From NCBI GenBank assembly GCA_017616445.1, contig JAFZYE010000030.1:1-55875 (forward strand): 55,875 nucleotides of DNA. Reading direction: 5' to 3'. The stretch comes from Bacteroidaceae bacterium. GTDB lineage: Bacteria > Bacteroidota > Bacteroidia > Bacteroidales > Bacteroidaceae. The notes beneath the pieces were generated by a model. The model searched no databases. It was given only the letters and a program-made list of their open reading frames with translations, and had not been told where the DNA came from. Positions 43,069 to 51,201 of the stretch are shown here, piece by piece. Every line of letters starts with the position of its first letter. The first letter of the stretch is position 1. Both the position numbers and the translations under genes were made by a program.

Positions 43069-43089
43069 CTCAATTATAATTAAATAACT

Positions 43090-43190
43090 TGGAGTGACAG
43101 AAGTGACAGGAGTGGCAGACAAATGACTGCTGATGAATACAACCTTTGGTATCGTCAGTCACTCCTGAACTCCTGTCACTTCTGAACTCC
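43090..43190. terminator. Bidirectional hairpin of GTGACAG-type repeats
   Basis: Left arm 43090-43118 and right arm 43158-43190 are inverted, sharing an exact 14-bp core (AGAAGTGACAGGAG and complement) with further matches on both sides. It lies between convergent genes and could end both transcripts. Confidence 0.5.
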
Positions 43191-43226
43191 GGAAAAAATC
43201 CTGAGCGGTTACAGACCGCGATAACT

Positions 43227-44603
43227 TCAATAAATGATTTGCGTGATGATGGTAGCTACGATGGTACTAACAATCACGCTTACCATTCCTGGCATCATGA
43301 ACGAGTGATTGAGCAGGTATTTGCCAATCACAGTAGTTCCTGACCGGTCGAAGTTGACCGTCGCAATATCTGATGGATAGTTCGGAATGAAGAAATATCC
43401 GTAGACAGATGGCAGCACACCTAAGAGGACTGGTCCTGATATGCCTAATGAATAAGCTAATGGCAACATCGCTACGACAACAGCTCCCTGGCTGTTAATC
43501 AGTACAGATACTGCGAAGAACACAAACGCAATTGCCCAAGGATAATCGGTCACAATACCGTTCATGGCATCCCTCATCTCTTCTTTATAATTGCCGAAGT
43601 AGGTATCAGCGAGCCATGCGATACCGTAGATGGCTACGACTGCTACCATACCAGACTGCCATACTGGACCCGCCACAGCTTTCTTAGGACTTGCTTTCGC
43701 AAAGATAATCATGGCTGCAGCTGCTGTAATCATCACAATCTGGATGATGATGTTCATGCCAATCGGTTTGAGAACAGGACTTCCATCTTCTGCCACTTTA
43801 CCAGAATCGACAATTGGACGGATGTCACATCCCAAGATCTGCATCAACGAATAGAGTACGATGACTGCAAGTGCACCCAGGAAGATGTAAACCGACAACT
43901 TGGCATGCTTGTCAACCTTCTTGTCGAGCAATGATGCGGTGTCGCCATACATGTATTCCTTCATCTGAGGATCTGCCAGACGAGCCTGGAACTTGGGGTC
44001 TTTATCGAGGTCCTTACCACGTTTGAAGGATAAGAGGGATGCTGCCATCAATCCGCAGAGACATGCAGGAATGGTAACTGCGATGACTTGCAGGTTGTTT
44101 ACGTTAAATCCACATTCATTACTGATTAACACAAAGGACGCTACTGCCGCTGCGATAGGCGAACAGGTGATTCCGACCTGAGAGGCAATGGAAGCAACAC
44201 CGCAAGGACGTTCTGGACGAATACCTTTCTTCAGGGCGATATCGCAGATGATAGGCATCAGGGTGTAAACGACGTGTCCTGTACCCACGAGTACCGTCAG
44301 GAAGAAGGTGCAAAGAGGTGCAAGGAACGTCACATACGACGGGTTCTTTCTCAAAAGTTTTTCGGCCAGCTGAATCAGCCAATCCATTCCGCCAGCAGCT
44401 TGCATGATGCCGGCACAGGTGACAGCTGCGATGATGATGTAAATGACGTCAGTTGGTGGGTTTCCTGGTGCCATGCCAAACCCCAATACCAAAATGGCAA
44501 GACCGATGCCAGAGATTGCACCGAGTGCCAAACTACCGTAGCGTGAGCCTACATAGAGTGCTAGCAATACGATAATCAGTTGAAGAATCATTAGGATATC
44601 CAT
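43227..44603 (-). CDS. Anaerobic C4-dicarboxylate transporter, DcuA/DcuB type
   Basis: 458 residues, about ten to twelve membrane segments. The N-terminal ILMILQLIIVLLALYVGSRYGSLALG and the conserved TGHVVYTLMPIICDIALKKGIRPERP and GVASIASQVGITCSPI match DcuB-family proteins. It exchanges fumarate, malate or aspartate for succinate, fitting a fermentation route that ends in succinate and propionate (see the mmd operon). It follows the AGCS gene by 25 bp on the same strand. Confidence 0.9.
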   Translation of the reverse strand: MDILMILQLIIVLLALYVGSRYGSLALGAISGIGLAILVLGFGMAPGNPPTDVIYIIIAAVTCAGIMQAAGGMDWLIQLAEKLLRKNPSYVTFLAPLCTFFLTVLVGTGHVVYTLMPIICDIALKKGIRPERPCGVASIASQVGITCSPIAAAVASFVLISNECGFNVNNLQVIAVTIPACLCGLMAASLLSFKRGKDLDKDPKFQARLADPQMKEYMYGDTASLLDKKVDKHAKLSVYIFLGALAVIVLYSLMQILGCDIRPIVDSGKVAEDGSPVLKPIGMNIIIQIVMITAAAAMIIFAKASPKKAVAGPVWQSGMVAVVAIYGIAWLADTYFGNYKEEMRDAMNGIVTDYPWAIAFVFFAVSVLINSQGAVVVAMLPLAYSLGISGPVLLGVLPSVYGYFFIPNYPSDIATVNFDRSGTTVIGKYLLNHSFMMPGMVSVIVSTIVATIITQIIY

Positions 44604-44628
44604 ATTTGTTTATTGTTAAAGGTAATTG

Positions 44629-46011
44629 TCATTTCATCGGATTCTGGAGGTCGTTGGCATCTTGATCGAGATTACCTTTCCACAGATAGTAGTCGGTTTC
44701 ACGGGCGATGATGCCTGAGAGGAGGAGTAGGGCGATGAGGTTAGGGATGGCCATCATGGCGTTCATGAGGTCGGAGATGTTCCACACGAGGTCGAGGCTG
44801 AGGACAGAACCGACAAGCACGAGCAGAATCCAAAGAACGCGGTAGCAGAATACCGCCCGACGTCCACCCAGGTATTCCACAGCACGCTCACCGTAGTAAC
44901 TCCAACCGAGGATGGTGGAGAAGGAGAAGGTGATGATGCCGAAGGTGAGGATGGGTGTGCCGATGTATGGAATCATGCCGAACGCTTCTTTCGTAAGCAT
45001 GCCGCCATCGTCCTGACTGATTTCAGGATAAGCGAGGATGCTGGTGACTACCACCATGCCTGTGATGGCGCAAATGACCACCGTGTCCCAGAATGTACCG
45101 GTTGATGATACGAGGGCTTGGCGTACAGGATTCTTCGTCTGTGCAGCAGCTGCTACGATAGGTGCAGAGCCCATACCTGACTCGTTCGAGAACAGACCTC
45201 GGGCGATACCGTAGCGGGCTGCCATCATGATGACGGTACCTGCCGTGCCGCCTCCGAAGGCTTTCAGCGAGAAGGCTTCACCCACGATGAGTTGCAGGGC
45301 TTGGATGATGTACTGATGATTCACAAAGAGGATGTAAAGACAGCCGAGGACATAGAGCAGGGCCATGAAGGGTACGAGTCGGGTGCACCATGTAGCGATG
45401 CTCTTCACACCTCCGATGATGACGAATCCCACGATAGCTGCGACAATGAATCCTGTCACCATCTTTGTGGTCAGAGGGTCGAACAAGTCTTGGCATACGA
45501 GACTCAGGTTCTCCGAGATGGCGTTGGCTTGTACGGTGTTGCCGATTCCGAATGCTGCTATGGCGGTGAAGATGCAGAAGACGACAGCCAACCACTTCAT
45601 GCCGAGACCACGTTCGAGGGCATACATCGGGCCACCAATCATCTTGCCTTCTGCGTTTTTTGTGCGGTATTTGATGGCAAGCAGACCTTCTGCGTATTTC
45701 GTTGCGATGCCGAACACACCTGTGAGCCAGCACCACAACACAGCGCCAGGGCCTCCCAACGAGATGGCTGTAGCTACTCCGATGATGTTACCTGTACCGA
45801 TTGTTGCTGCCAATGAGGTGGCAAGCGCTCCGAACTGGCTGACGTCGCCGCTCGAGTTCTTGTCCTTACCAACCGACAGCTTGATGGCTGTCCATAACTT
45901 CCGCTGTGGCACCTTCAGTCGGAAGGTGAGGAAAATGTGCGTGCCAAGCAGCAGGATAATCATGGGCCATCCCCACATGAAGTCGTTTAATGCTGATACT
46001 ATTTCGTTCAC
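44629..46011 (-). CDS. Alanine/glycine:cation symporter (AGCS family)
   Basis: 460 residues from a GTG at 46011 (MNEIVSALNDFMWGWP). A TTG at 46047 gives 472 residues, but those extra codons are the translated low-complexity tract. Typical motifs: TLAATIGTGNIIGVATA-like segment, GGPMYALERGLG, and FSNESGMGSAPIVAAAAQ. About eleven helices. It takes up alanine or glycine with Na+. Between prfA and the Dcu gene, all on the minus strand. Confidence 0.87.
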   Translation of the reverse strand: MNEIVSALNDFMWGWPMIILLLGTHIFLTFRLKVPQRKLWTAIKLSVGKDKNSSGDVSQFGALATSLAATIGTGNIIGVATAISLGGPGAVLWCWLTGVFGIATKYAEGLLAIKYRTKNAEGKMIGGPMYALERGLGMKWLAVVFCIFTAIAAFGIGNTVQANAISENLSLVCQDLFDPLTTKMVTGFIVAAIVGFVIIGGVKSIATWCTRLVPFMALLYVLGCLYILFVNHQYIIQALQLIVGEAFSLKAFGGGTAGTVIMMAARYGIARGLFSNESGMGSAPIVAAAAQTKNPVRQALVSSTGTFWDTVVICAITGMVVVTSILAYPEISQDDGGMLTKEAFGMIPYIGTPILTFGIITFSFSTILGWSYYGERAVEYLGGRRAVFCYRVLWILLVLVGSVLSLDLVWNISDLMNAMMAIPNLIALLLLSGIIARETDYYLWKGNLDQDANDLQNPMK

Positions 46012-46142
46012 AATCTCATTTACTATTTGACAATTTACTATTGACAATTTATTTTCAATTTAGCTATTTGGTCATTTACCTATTAACCTACTAAACTATT
46101 CAACTGACTATAAACTTTAAACTATCAACTATGAACTTTATA
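46012..46142. repeat. A/T-rich low-complexity tract
   Basis: TTTGACAATTTACTATTG words followed by TATAAACTTTAAAC words. The tract also gives the false upstream codons of the AGCS gene. Confidence 0.5.
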
Positions 46143-47252
46143 TTACAGTTCTGCGTCCTTCAACCTTTCTGCATTCTCGGCAACGATGAGGTGGTCGATG
46201 CAGTCCTGGATGTCGCCATCCATGAAGGCGGCAAGATTATAGATGGTGTAGTTGATGCGATGGTCGGTGATGCGTCCCTGTGGATAGTTGTAAGTGCGAA
46301 TCTTGGCTGAGCGGTCACCCGTCGACACCATCGTCTTACGGCGGCTGGCGATGTCGTCGATGTATTTCTGATGTTCGCGGTCATAGATGAAAGTACGCAG
46401 GCGAGCCAGGGCACGCTCTTTGTTCTTAGGCTGGTCGCGCGTTTCGGTACACTCAACGAGGATTTCCTCCTCGACACCTGTATTCGGATTCTTCCACATG
46501 TAGCGGGCACGGACACCCGACTCCACCTTGTTCACGTTCTGACCACCAGCACCTTGGCTGCGGAAGGTATCCCACTTGATGGCACCTTCGTTGATTTCCA
46601 CGTCGAACGGTTCTGCTTCTGGTAGCACCGCTACTGTTGCTGCACTGGTGTGAACACGTCCCTGAGTTTCGGTTGCTGGTACTCGCTGCACACGATGCAC
46701 ACCGCTCTCGTACTTCAGAATACCATATACACCTTCACCCGTCACGTTGAAGATGATTTCCTTGTAGCCGCCCGATGCACCCTCGGAGAAACTCGAAATG
46801 GTCACCTTCCAACCTTTCATCTCGCAGTATTTCGAGTACATGCGGAACAGGTCGCCTGCAAACAAAGCTGCTTCGTCGCCACCAGTACCGCCACGGATTT
46901 CCATCACCACATTCTTGCCGTCCTCTGGGTCAGCAGGAACGAGCAGCAATTTGATTTCTTCCTCCAGTTCCGGTATGCGTTGTTCGGCAACAGCCAGTTC
47001 CTCGCGTGCCATTTCTTTCATCTCGGGGTCGTCCTCAGCGCTGATCATCTCACGCGCCTCGTTGGCGTTCTGCAAGCAAGTCATGTACTCCTTCCTTGCC
47101 TTCATGATGTCGCTCAAGTCCTTATATTCTTTTGTCAACTTCACGTAGCGTTTCTGGTCGCCAATCACGTTGGGGTCGGTGATGAGCGTTGATATCTCCT
47201 CAAACCGACTCACCAGTCCCTCCAATTTGTCTAATATATTACTTTCTGCCAT
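46143..47252 (-). CDS. prfA: Peptide chain release factor 1
   Basis: 369 residues from ATG 47252 (MAESNILDKLEG); ten more codons are open upstream, but the -7 box lies in them. RF1 rather than RF2: the stop-codon-reading tripeptide is PAT (in RVPATETQGRVHTS), and no RF2 frameshift site is needed. The GGQ loop (RSQGAGGQNVNKVESG) near residue 237 is intact. Reads UAA and UAG. Monocistronic or leading the AGCS-Dcu transcript. Confidence 0.96.
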   Translation of the reverse strand: MAESNILDKLEGLVSRFEEISTLITDPNVIGDQKRYVKLTKEYKDLSDIMKARKEYMTCLQNANEAREMISAEDDPEMKEMAREELAVAEQRIPELEEEIKLLLVPADPEDGKNVVMEIRGGTGGDEAALFAGDLFRMYSKYCEMKGWKVTISSFSEGASGGYKEIIFNVTGEGVYGILKYESGVHRVQRVPATETQGRVHTSAATVAVLPEAEPFDVEINEGAIKWDTFRSQGAGGQNVNKVESGVRARYMWKNPNTGVEEEILVECTETRDQPKNKERALARLRTFIYDREHQKYIDDIASRRKTMVSTGDRSAKIRTYNYPQGRITDHRINYTIYNLAAFMDGDIQDCIDHLIVAENAERLKDAEL

Positions 47253-47271
47253 AGTTTTATGTTCTTTGTTG

Positions 47272-47279
47272 CAAAGGTA
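47272..47279 (-). promoter_or_regulatory. -7 box of prfA
   Basis: TACCTTTG on the minus strand, about 20 bp before the ATG at 47252, which supports the shorter start. Confidence 0.6.
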
Positions 47280-47282
47280 CAA

Positions 47283-47869
47283 AAAAGTTAAGAATTAAGA
47301 GTTAAGAATTGAGAAAAATAGACTTTAGACGCTAGACTTTAGAAGAGAACAAACACTTTTTAATATTTTTGTTTTTCTCCGGAGGCTTTTTATTTATCTC
47401 AACACAGTATTTTACTGGTGAGCCGGAAAACTCACGGAAATCTCACGGAATCGTTTATTGTTTGTCATTCACCTGTCAGATAATGGATGAATCAAAGTGC
47501 CTGTCCCTATGATTCTGATTCTGCTGGTATATAGCTCCTCCGCTAAGATAGCGGAGGGGGACCGCTTGCGGTGGAGGAGTATGATGGTGACATAAGAGTA
47601 TGACTCTTTGGATATCACTCTGTCAGATCTTTTATTCAACAACTGGATATACACACAATAATGATGATGATGATAATGACAATGATACAGCCTTTACCAC
47701 CACCTCCTCCTGAGGGAGAATTATACGACTCTTCGAATGCTACAAAATCAAGAAAATCCATAATACTCCCTCTTATTTAACCCACCCTTCTTCATCGTTA
47801 TTCTCCAAAACTGACACTCTCCTCTGTCCCCAGTCAGATGACTAAAGTCTAGTGTCTAACGTCTAAAGT
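47283..47869. other. 587-bp intergenic region without a gene
   Basis: A low-complexity tract (47284-47345), a CTCCGGAG hairpin with a T-run (about 47376-47390), a G/C-rich intergenic repeat (47528-47583, relative of 32391-32425 and 33445-33472), an ATGATGATG run (47662-47672) and another TAAAGTCTAGTGTC tract (47840-47872). Confidence 0.5.
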
Positions 47870-48151
47870 CTATATTTTATCGCTTTTCTTTTTATCCTCT
47901 GTACTTTTATAAACATCATGGTTGAGTCCAATGATAAAGCCAGCGGCAGCAAAGAAGATGAAGCAGAGCCAACTCTCGAAGACCAAACCGAGGACTATTC
48001 CGATGATTGTGCCGACAACAGCAATCTTGCCGCCTGTAGTCACCGGTTCATCAGAACTTCTAGACGAGTATTTCGGAGAAGAGTTGTTCTCTTCCTCCTC
48101 CATCGCATCATTGATGGCCATGAATGTCATGAAATCTTTGAAGTCAAACAT
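47870..48151 (-). CDS. Small two-helix membrane protein of the candidate defence operon
   Basis: 93 residues. The N-terminus (MFDFKDFMTFMAINDAMEEEE) is amphipathic and acidic. Two hydrophobic helices with glycine-rich faces follow (about 42-58 and 60-77, IAVVGTIIGIVLGLVFES and CFIFFAAAGFIIGLN), then a charged tail. No named family. Starts 19 bp after the 520-residue gene and probably belongs to its operon. A membrane-acting effector is a possibility raised only by size and position. Confidence 0.6.
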   Translation of the reverse strand: MFDFKDFMTFMAINDAMEEEENNSSPKYSSRSSDEPVTTGGKIAVVGTIIGIVLGLVFESWLCFIFFAAAGFIIGLNHDVYKSTEDKKKSDKI

Positions 48152-48170
48152 CTTACAGATCTTTAGTAAA

Positions 48171-49733
48171 TCATTGTTTTTTTATTAGTGACCATCCATT
48201 GGCCATCAATTTTATTAGTTTCATATCGCTGTTATACTTCTTTGCATACTCAATGAATGAACGTAAGGCAAAATCACACACCTCTTGATAGTGGGCATCT
48301 ATATATTCCCACCATTCTTCATCAAGTACGATGTAGTTGGAGTGTATCGCATACAATCCGTTAAAACTCTTAGCACATGATTTCTCAATTACTTCTGCAT
48401 CTGTAGTATATTGTATCCAAGGCGAGAGAAAACGATATGGCACATTCTTCATTAGAGGAGCAAGTACTTTGTCAACCCCTTGTGAAGAATAGTGTTGCAT
48501 CAAATAGCACTCTACGACTTTGCTTGATGCACCTTTTATGAGCTTCGTTTTTTTAATGACCTCTTCAAAATACTTTCTCATCATGTCTCCGCTTCCCAGG
48601 TCAATGTCATTTTCAAATACGATTGGCCATGCCAAAGCTGCCATCCTTATGGTGATGTCATTGAAGGCTATGGAAAAGTGCTTGTTTTCCTTTGCCAATG
48701 AAATGATAGCCATCAACCAGAAATATTTATAGGAAGACGATTTTTTCTCAAACACCTTTTGAAGCATCTTAACGTCTATGGGATTCCTCACTTCCTCCTG
48801 GACTACAGAAGTTGAACAGCTTGGCTGTGAAACGTCAGCAGCAGGAGAATGAGCAGATGAAGGAATAACAACATGGACTTGTTTCGTTTCTTGCTCGTCG
48901 GATGTTTTATAGGGTTCTTTATTAGAGTCATCCCTATCTTCACCCTCATTCTCCGATTTGTCTGTAATTAAATCCTTATAAAAAGGTAATGCCTCTGCAT
49001 AATATGACAGTAATTCTGAAGGAACTACAATATGCTTTAGGCTATTGCATTCAATGATTGGGAACACACCGAACATGACCTTACCTTCAAACTTCAGTGA
49101 TTCAAGCTCATCGCAATAAGCGAATGCAGTATTGCCCACGTAAACAACATCTTTCGGAACTGTATAAGACTTGATTTTTGCTTTTAAGAAAGCATTGTTT
49201 CCTATGATGGAATCGGAAACACCTTTTGTGTTCTTAGCTAGATATCCGTAGTAAGAACGTTCATTCCTATATTCAGGGGTAATAATGGATTTCTTGAAGG
49301 CAGTTTTGATGTCATCGGAGAACTTATTATCATAATAATAGTTCTCCATCATATAGAACAGCATCTTAACCTCATCATCGTCCCAATTATCCATTATTAG
49401 GGACATATAGTTAATCCACTGGAAGCTATCTATTGGCTTGGATATAAAAATGAGGCTGTCATCATCACACAATTTAATGTATTTGTGATTAACTATGATA
49501 AGGCGCAAGGAAAGCAAAAGCGCAAGAGAGTGTACAGGTGTTCGATAGTTTTCAGATGTTCTAATTTTCAAAGATTCACCCAGAAATCTGCCATCAATAA
49601 AGAAATATGAATAATTATACAGTGAGAAATCCTTATCTACGAAGGCTTTTTTCACGCTGTAATAGAAGACATTCATGGCATAAACGTCTTCAATATACTT
49701 TTTGACATATGTAATAAGTGAAGTCTCTTTCAT
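48171..49733 (-). CDS. Protein combining BspA-type repeats with an HNH-nuclease-associated module
   Basis: 520 residues, no signal peptide. Residues about 1-165: an unrecognised region rich in Tyr. About 170-245: two or three LRR_5/BspA-like repeats (IIGNNAFLKAKIKSYTVPKD; YVGNTAFAYCDELESLKFEG). About 250-310: a charged, probably disordered linker. About 320-505: a region that reads like the N-terminal non-catalytic part of certain HNH endonucleases (SSYKYFWLMAIISLA; MAALAWPIVFE; VPYRFLSPW; EEWWEYIDAHYQEV). The HNH domain that normally follows is absent. Its start lies one base from the stop of the Hsp70-like gene. Function unknown. Confidence 0.65.
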   Translation of the reverse strand: MKETSLITYVKKYIEDVYAMNVFYYSVKKAFVDKDFSLYNYSYFFIDGRFLGESLKIRTSENYRTPVHSLALLLSLRLIIVNHKYIKLCDDDSLIFISKPIDSFQWINYMSLIMDNWDDDEVKMLFYMMENYYYDNKFSDDIKTAFKKSIITPEYRNERSYYGYLAKNTKGVSDSIIGNNAFLKAKIKSYTVPKDVVYVGNTAFAYCDELESLKFEGKVMFGVFPIIECNSLKHIVVPSELLSYYAEALPFYKDLITDKSENEGEDRDDSNKEPYKTSDEQETKQVHVVIPSSAHSPAADVSQPSCSTSVVQEEVRNPIDVKMLQKVFEKKSSSYKYFWLMAIISLAKENKHFSIAFNDITIRMAALAWPIVFENDIDLGSGDMMRKYFEEVIKKTKLIKGASSKVVECYLMQHYSSQGVDKVLAPLMKNVPYRFLSPWIQYTTDAEVIEKSCAKSFNGLYAIHSNYIVLDEEWWEYIDAHYQEVCDFALRSFIEYAKKYNSDMKLIKLMANGWSLIKKQ

Positions 49734-49734
49734 A

Positions 49735-51201
49735 TCAGCATTGGTCTTTACTTATTTCTTCAATAGTATTCTCATGCATCTTTGGCAGATGTTCAAACAA
49801 AGACTTATAGCTCTTCAGCTTTACATCCTCATCGCTTACACTTACCGACAAGCCGTATGCAGTAGTTAGGAGAAGTGACAGCTGAGCCACTGCAGCTTTG
49901 TCCTTTATGTTTTCCTCGTTCCATATTGAAGCATTGATGATACGTACATCGGTAAACGTATCAATGGGCTTGGTAAGGAAATCGAATGTGCTTCCTCCTC
50001 CAGAATATACTAGAATCCTGTCTTTAAGTGCATCCCTCAGGTTCTGCACTGGGATGCTCGTTTCATCCTGAATTTTTCTTGCTAAATCCCGAACCAGATT
50101 TGATACAAGTTCATGCTTTTTACGATTGAACTTATCAATAACTTCCTCTTGAACCTTACTGGCGAAGCCTCCGTCTGCATAATCAAATCCTGACCTTGCT
50201 GCTACATAATTCAAACCTCTTGGAATTGACCAGAACTTGTAAATCATAGGCAAACCTTCTTCTATGGTAAAGAAAGAAATGTCTGTCGTACCTCCTCCAA
50301 TGTCAGCTGTCAAGCTCATGCCGGCTGGCAGTTTTCCCCTTGATGTGAGTGCCGACAGACTTGCGTATGCTTCAGGGAATATGTTTATAACATACTCTTC
50401 TTTCAAATCATCAGAATATCTCAAACTCTCGGTTTTAGATAAGAGGGTTTCGTATTTCTCGTTCAAGAAGCGCGTAAAATCATTCTTATACACCTTCTCA
50501 ACAAGATGATAGGCGGCAGCAAGGATTTCAACAGCAAGACGTTTTTTTACTTCGAATGTCTCTTCATCAGCAGGTATTCCCATATTAATTGAAAAGTCCG
50601 TACCAAACCTCTCTTCGAGCAGAAAGATGACATAAGCAAGATACCAAACGCATAGCGTTCGATTGCTGATGAGAGTAACTCGGTTCCATTCACCACCTAT
50701 AAAGGTAGCCTGTTTAAAGTATCGGAATACATTCTTGGCGCTTTTATAATCATATAATAGCTTATCGTATTCCTTTTCCGCCTCTTCTTTCTTCCTTTCA
50801 TTTCTCTCTTTTACCATTTGAAGCCGTTTTTTAAGCATTTCGCTTAAGATATACAAGTCTTCAGGACTATTTTTATCTGTGGCATACTTGTCATAGAGCT
50901 GTCTTGCCTTTTCTGCTACGTCAAATTCTTCTTCAAGCAAAACGGACTGTTTAATAGGTTCGTCTTGTTCAGGCTTCATCCTGGCACTATCCACATAGCC
51001 ATACGATAATGTATCATCTTCGTTAATTTGAATGACAGAAGGCAGGAAATATTGTTCGCTACCCAGTAAGTCAGTAAACTTGAAATACTCAAAATTTGGC
51101 TCACCGCGACCTTCATCGGGAGTTCGGCGCACACAGATTTTTGTCTGATGAGTGCCAAAGTCGAGACCTATTTTTATTTCATCATTCATAGTGCTATACA
51201 A
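49735..51201 (-). CDS. Hsp70/actin-fold ATPase
   Basis: 488 residues. Phosphate-1 loop IGLDFGTHQTKICV (11-24), phosphate-2 loop TADIGGGTTDISFF and adenosine motif VYSGGGSTFDF show an Hsp70/actin-type ATPase. There is no Hsp70 substrate-binding domain of usual type. A long charged helix (about 125-155, KKRLQMVKERNERKKEEAEKEY) is inserted in the first half. The start overlaps the helicase stop by 8 bp; an ATG four codons later (51189) is also possible. Coupled to the SNF2 gene, it may act as a switch or sensor for it. Confidence 0.8.
   Translation of the reverse strand: MYSTMNDEIKIGLDFGTHQTKICVRRTPDEGRGEPNFEYFKFTDLLGSEQYFLPSVIQINEDDTLSYGYVDSARMKPEQDEPIKQSVLLEEEFDVAEKARQLYDKYATDKNSPEDLYILSEMLKKRLQMVKERNERKKEEAEKEYDKLLYDYKSAKNVFRYFKQATFIGGEWNRVTLISNRTLCVWYLAYVIFLLEERFGTDFSINMGIPADEETFEVKKRLAVEILAAAYHLVEKVYKNDFTRFLNEKYETLLSKTESLRYSDDLKEEYVINIFPEAYASLSALTSRGKLPAGMSLTADIGGGTTDISFFTIEEGLPMIYKFWSIPRGLNYVAARSGFDYADGGFASKVQEEVIDKFNRKKHELVSNLVRDLARKIQDETSIPVQNLRDALKDRILVYSGGGSTFDFLTKPIDTFTDVRIINASIWNEENIKDKAAVAQLSLLLTTAYGLSVSVSDEDVKLKSYKSLFEHLPKMHENTIEEISKDQC

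Noticed and set aside
44629-46047. TTG start at 46047 for the AGCS symporter
   Set aside because: The first codons are a translation of the intergenic TTGTCAAATAGTAAAT tract; the family N-terminus fits the GTG at 46011.
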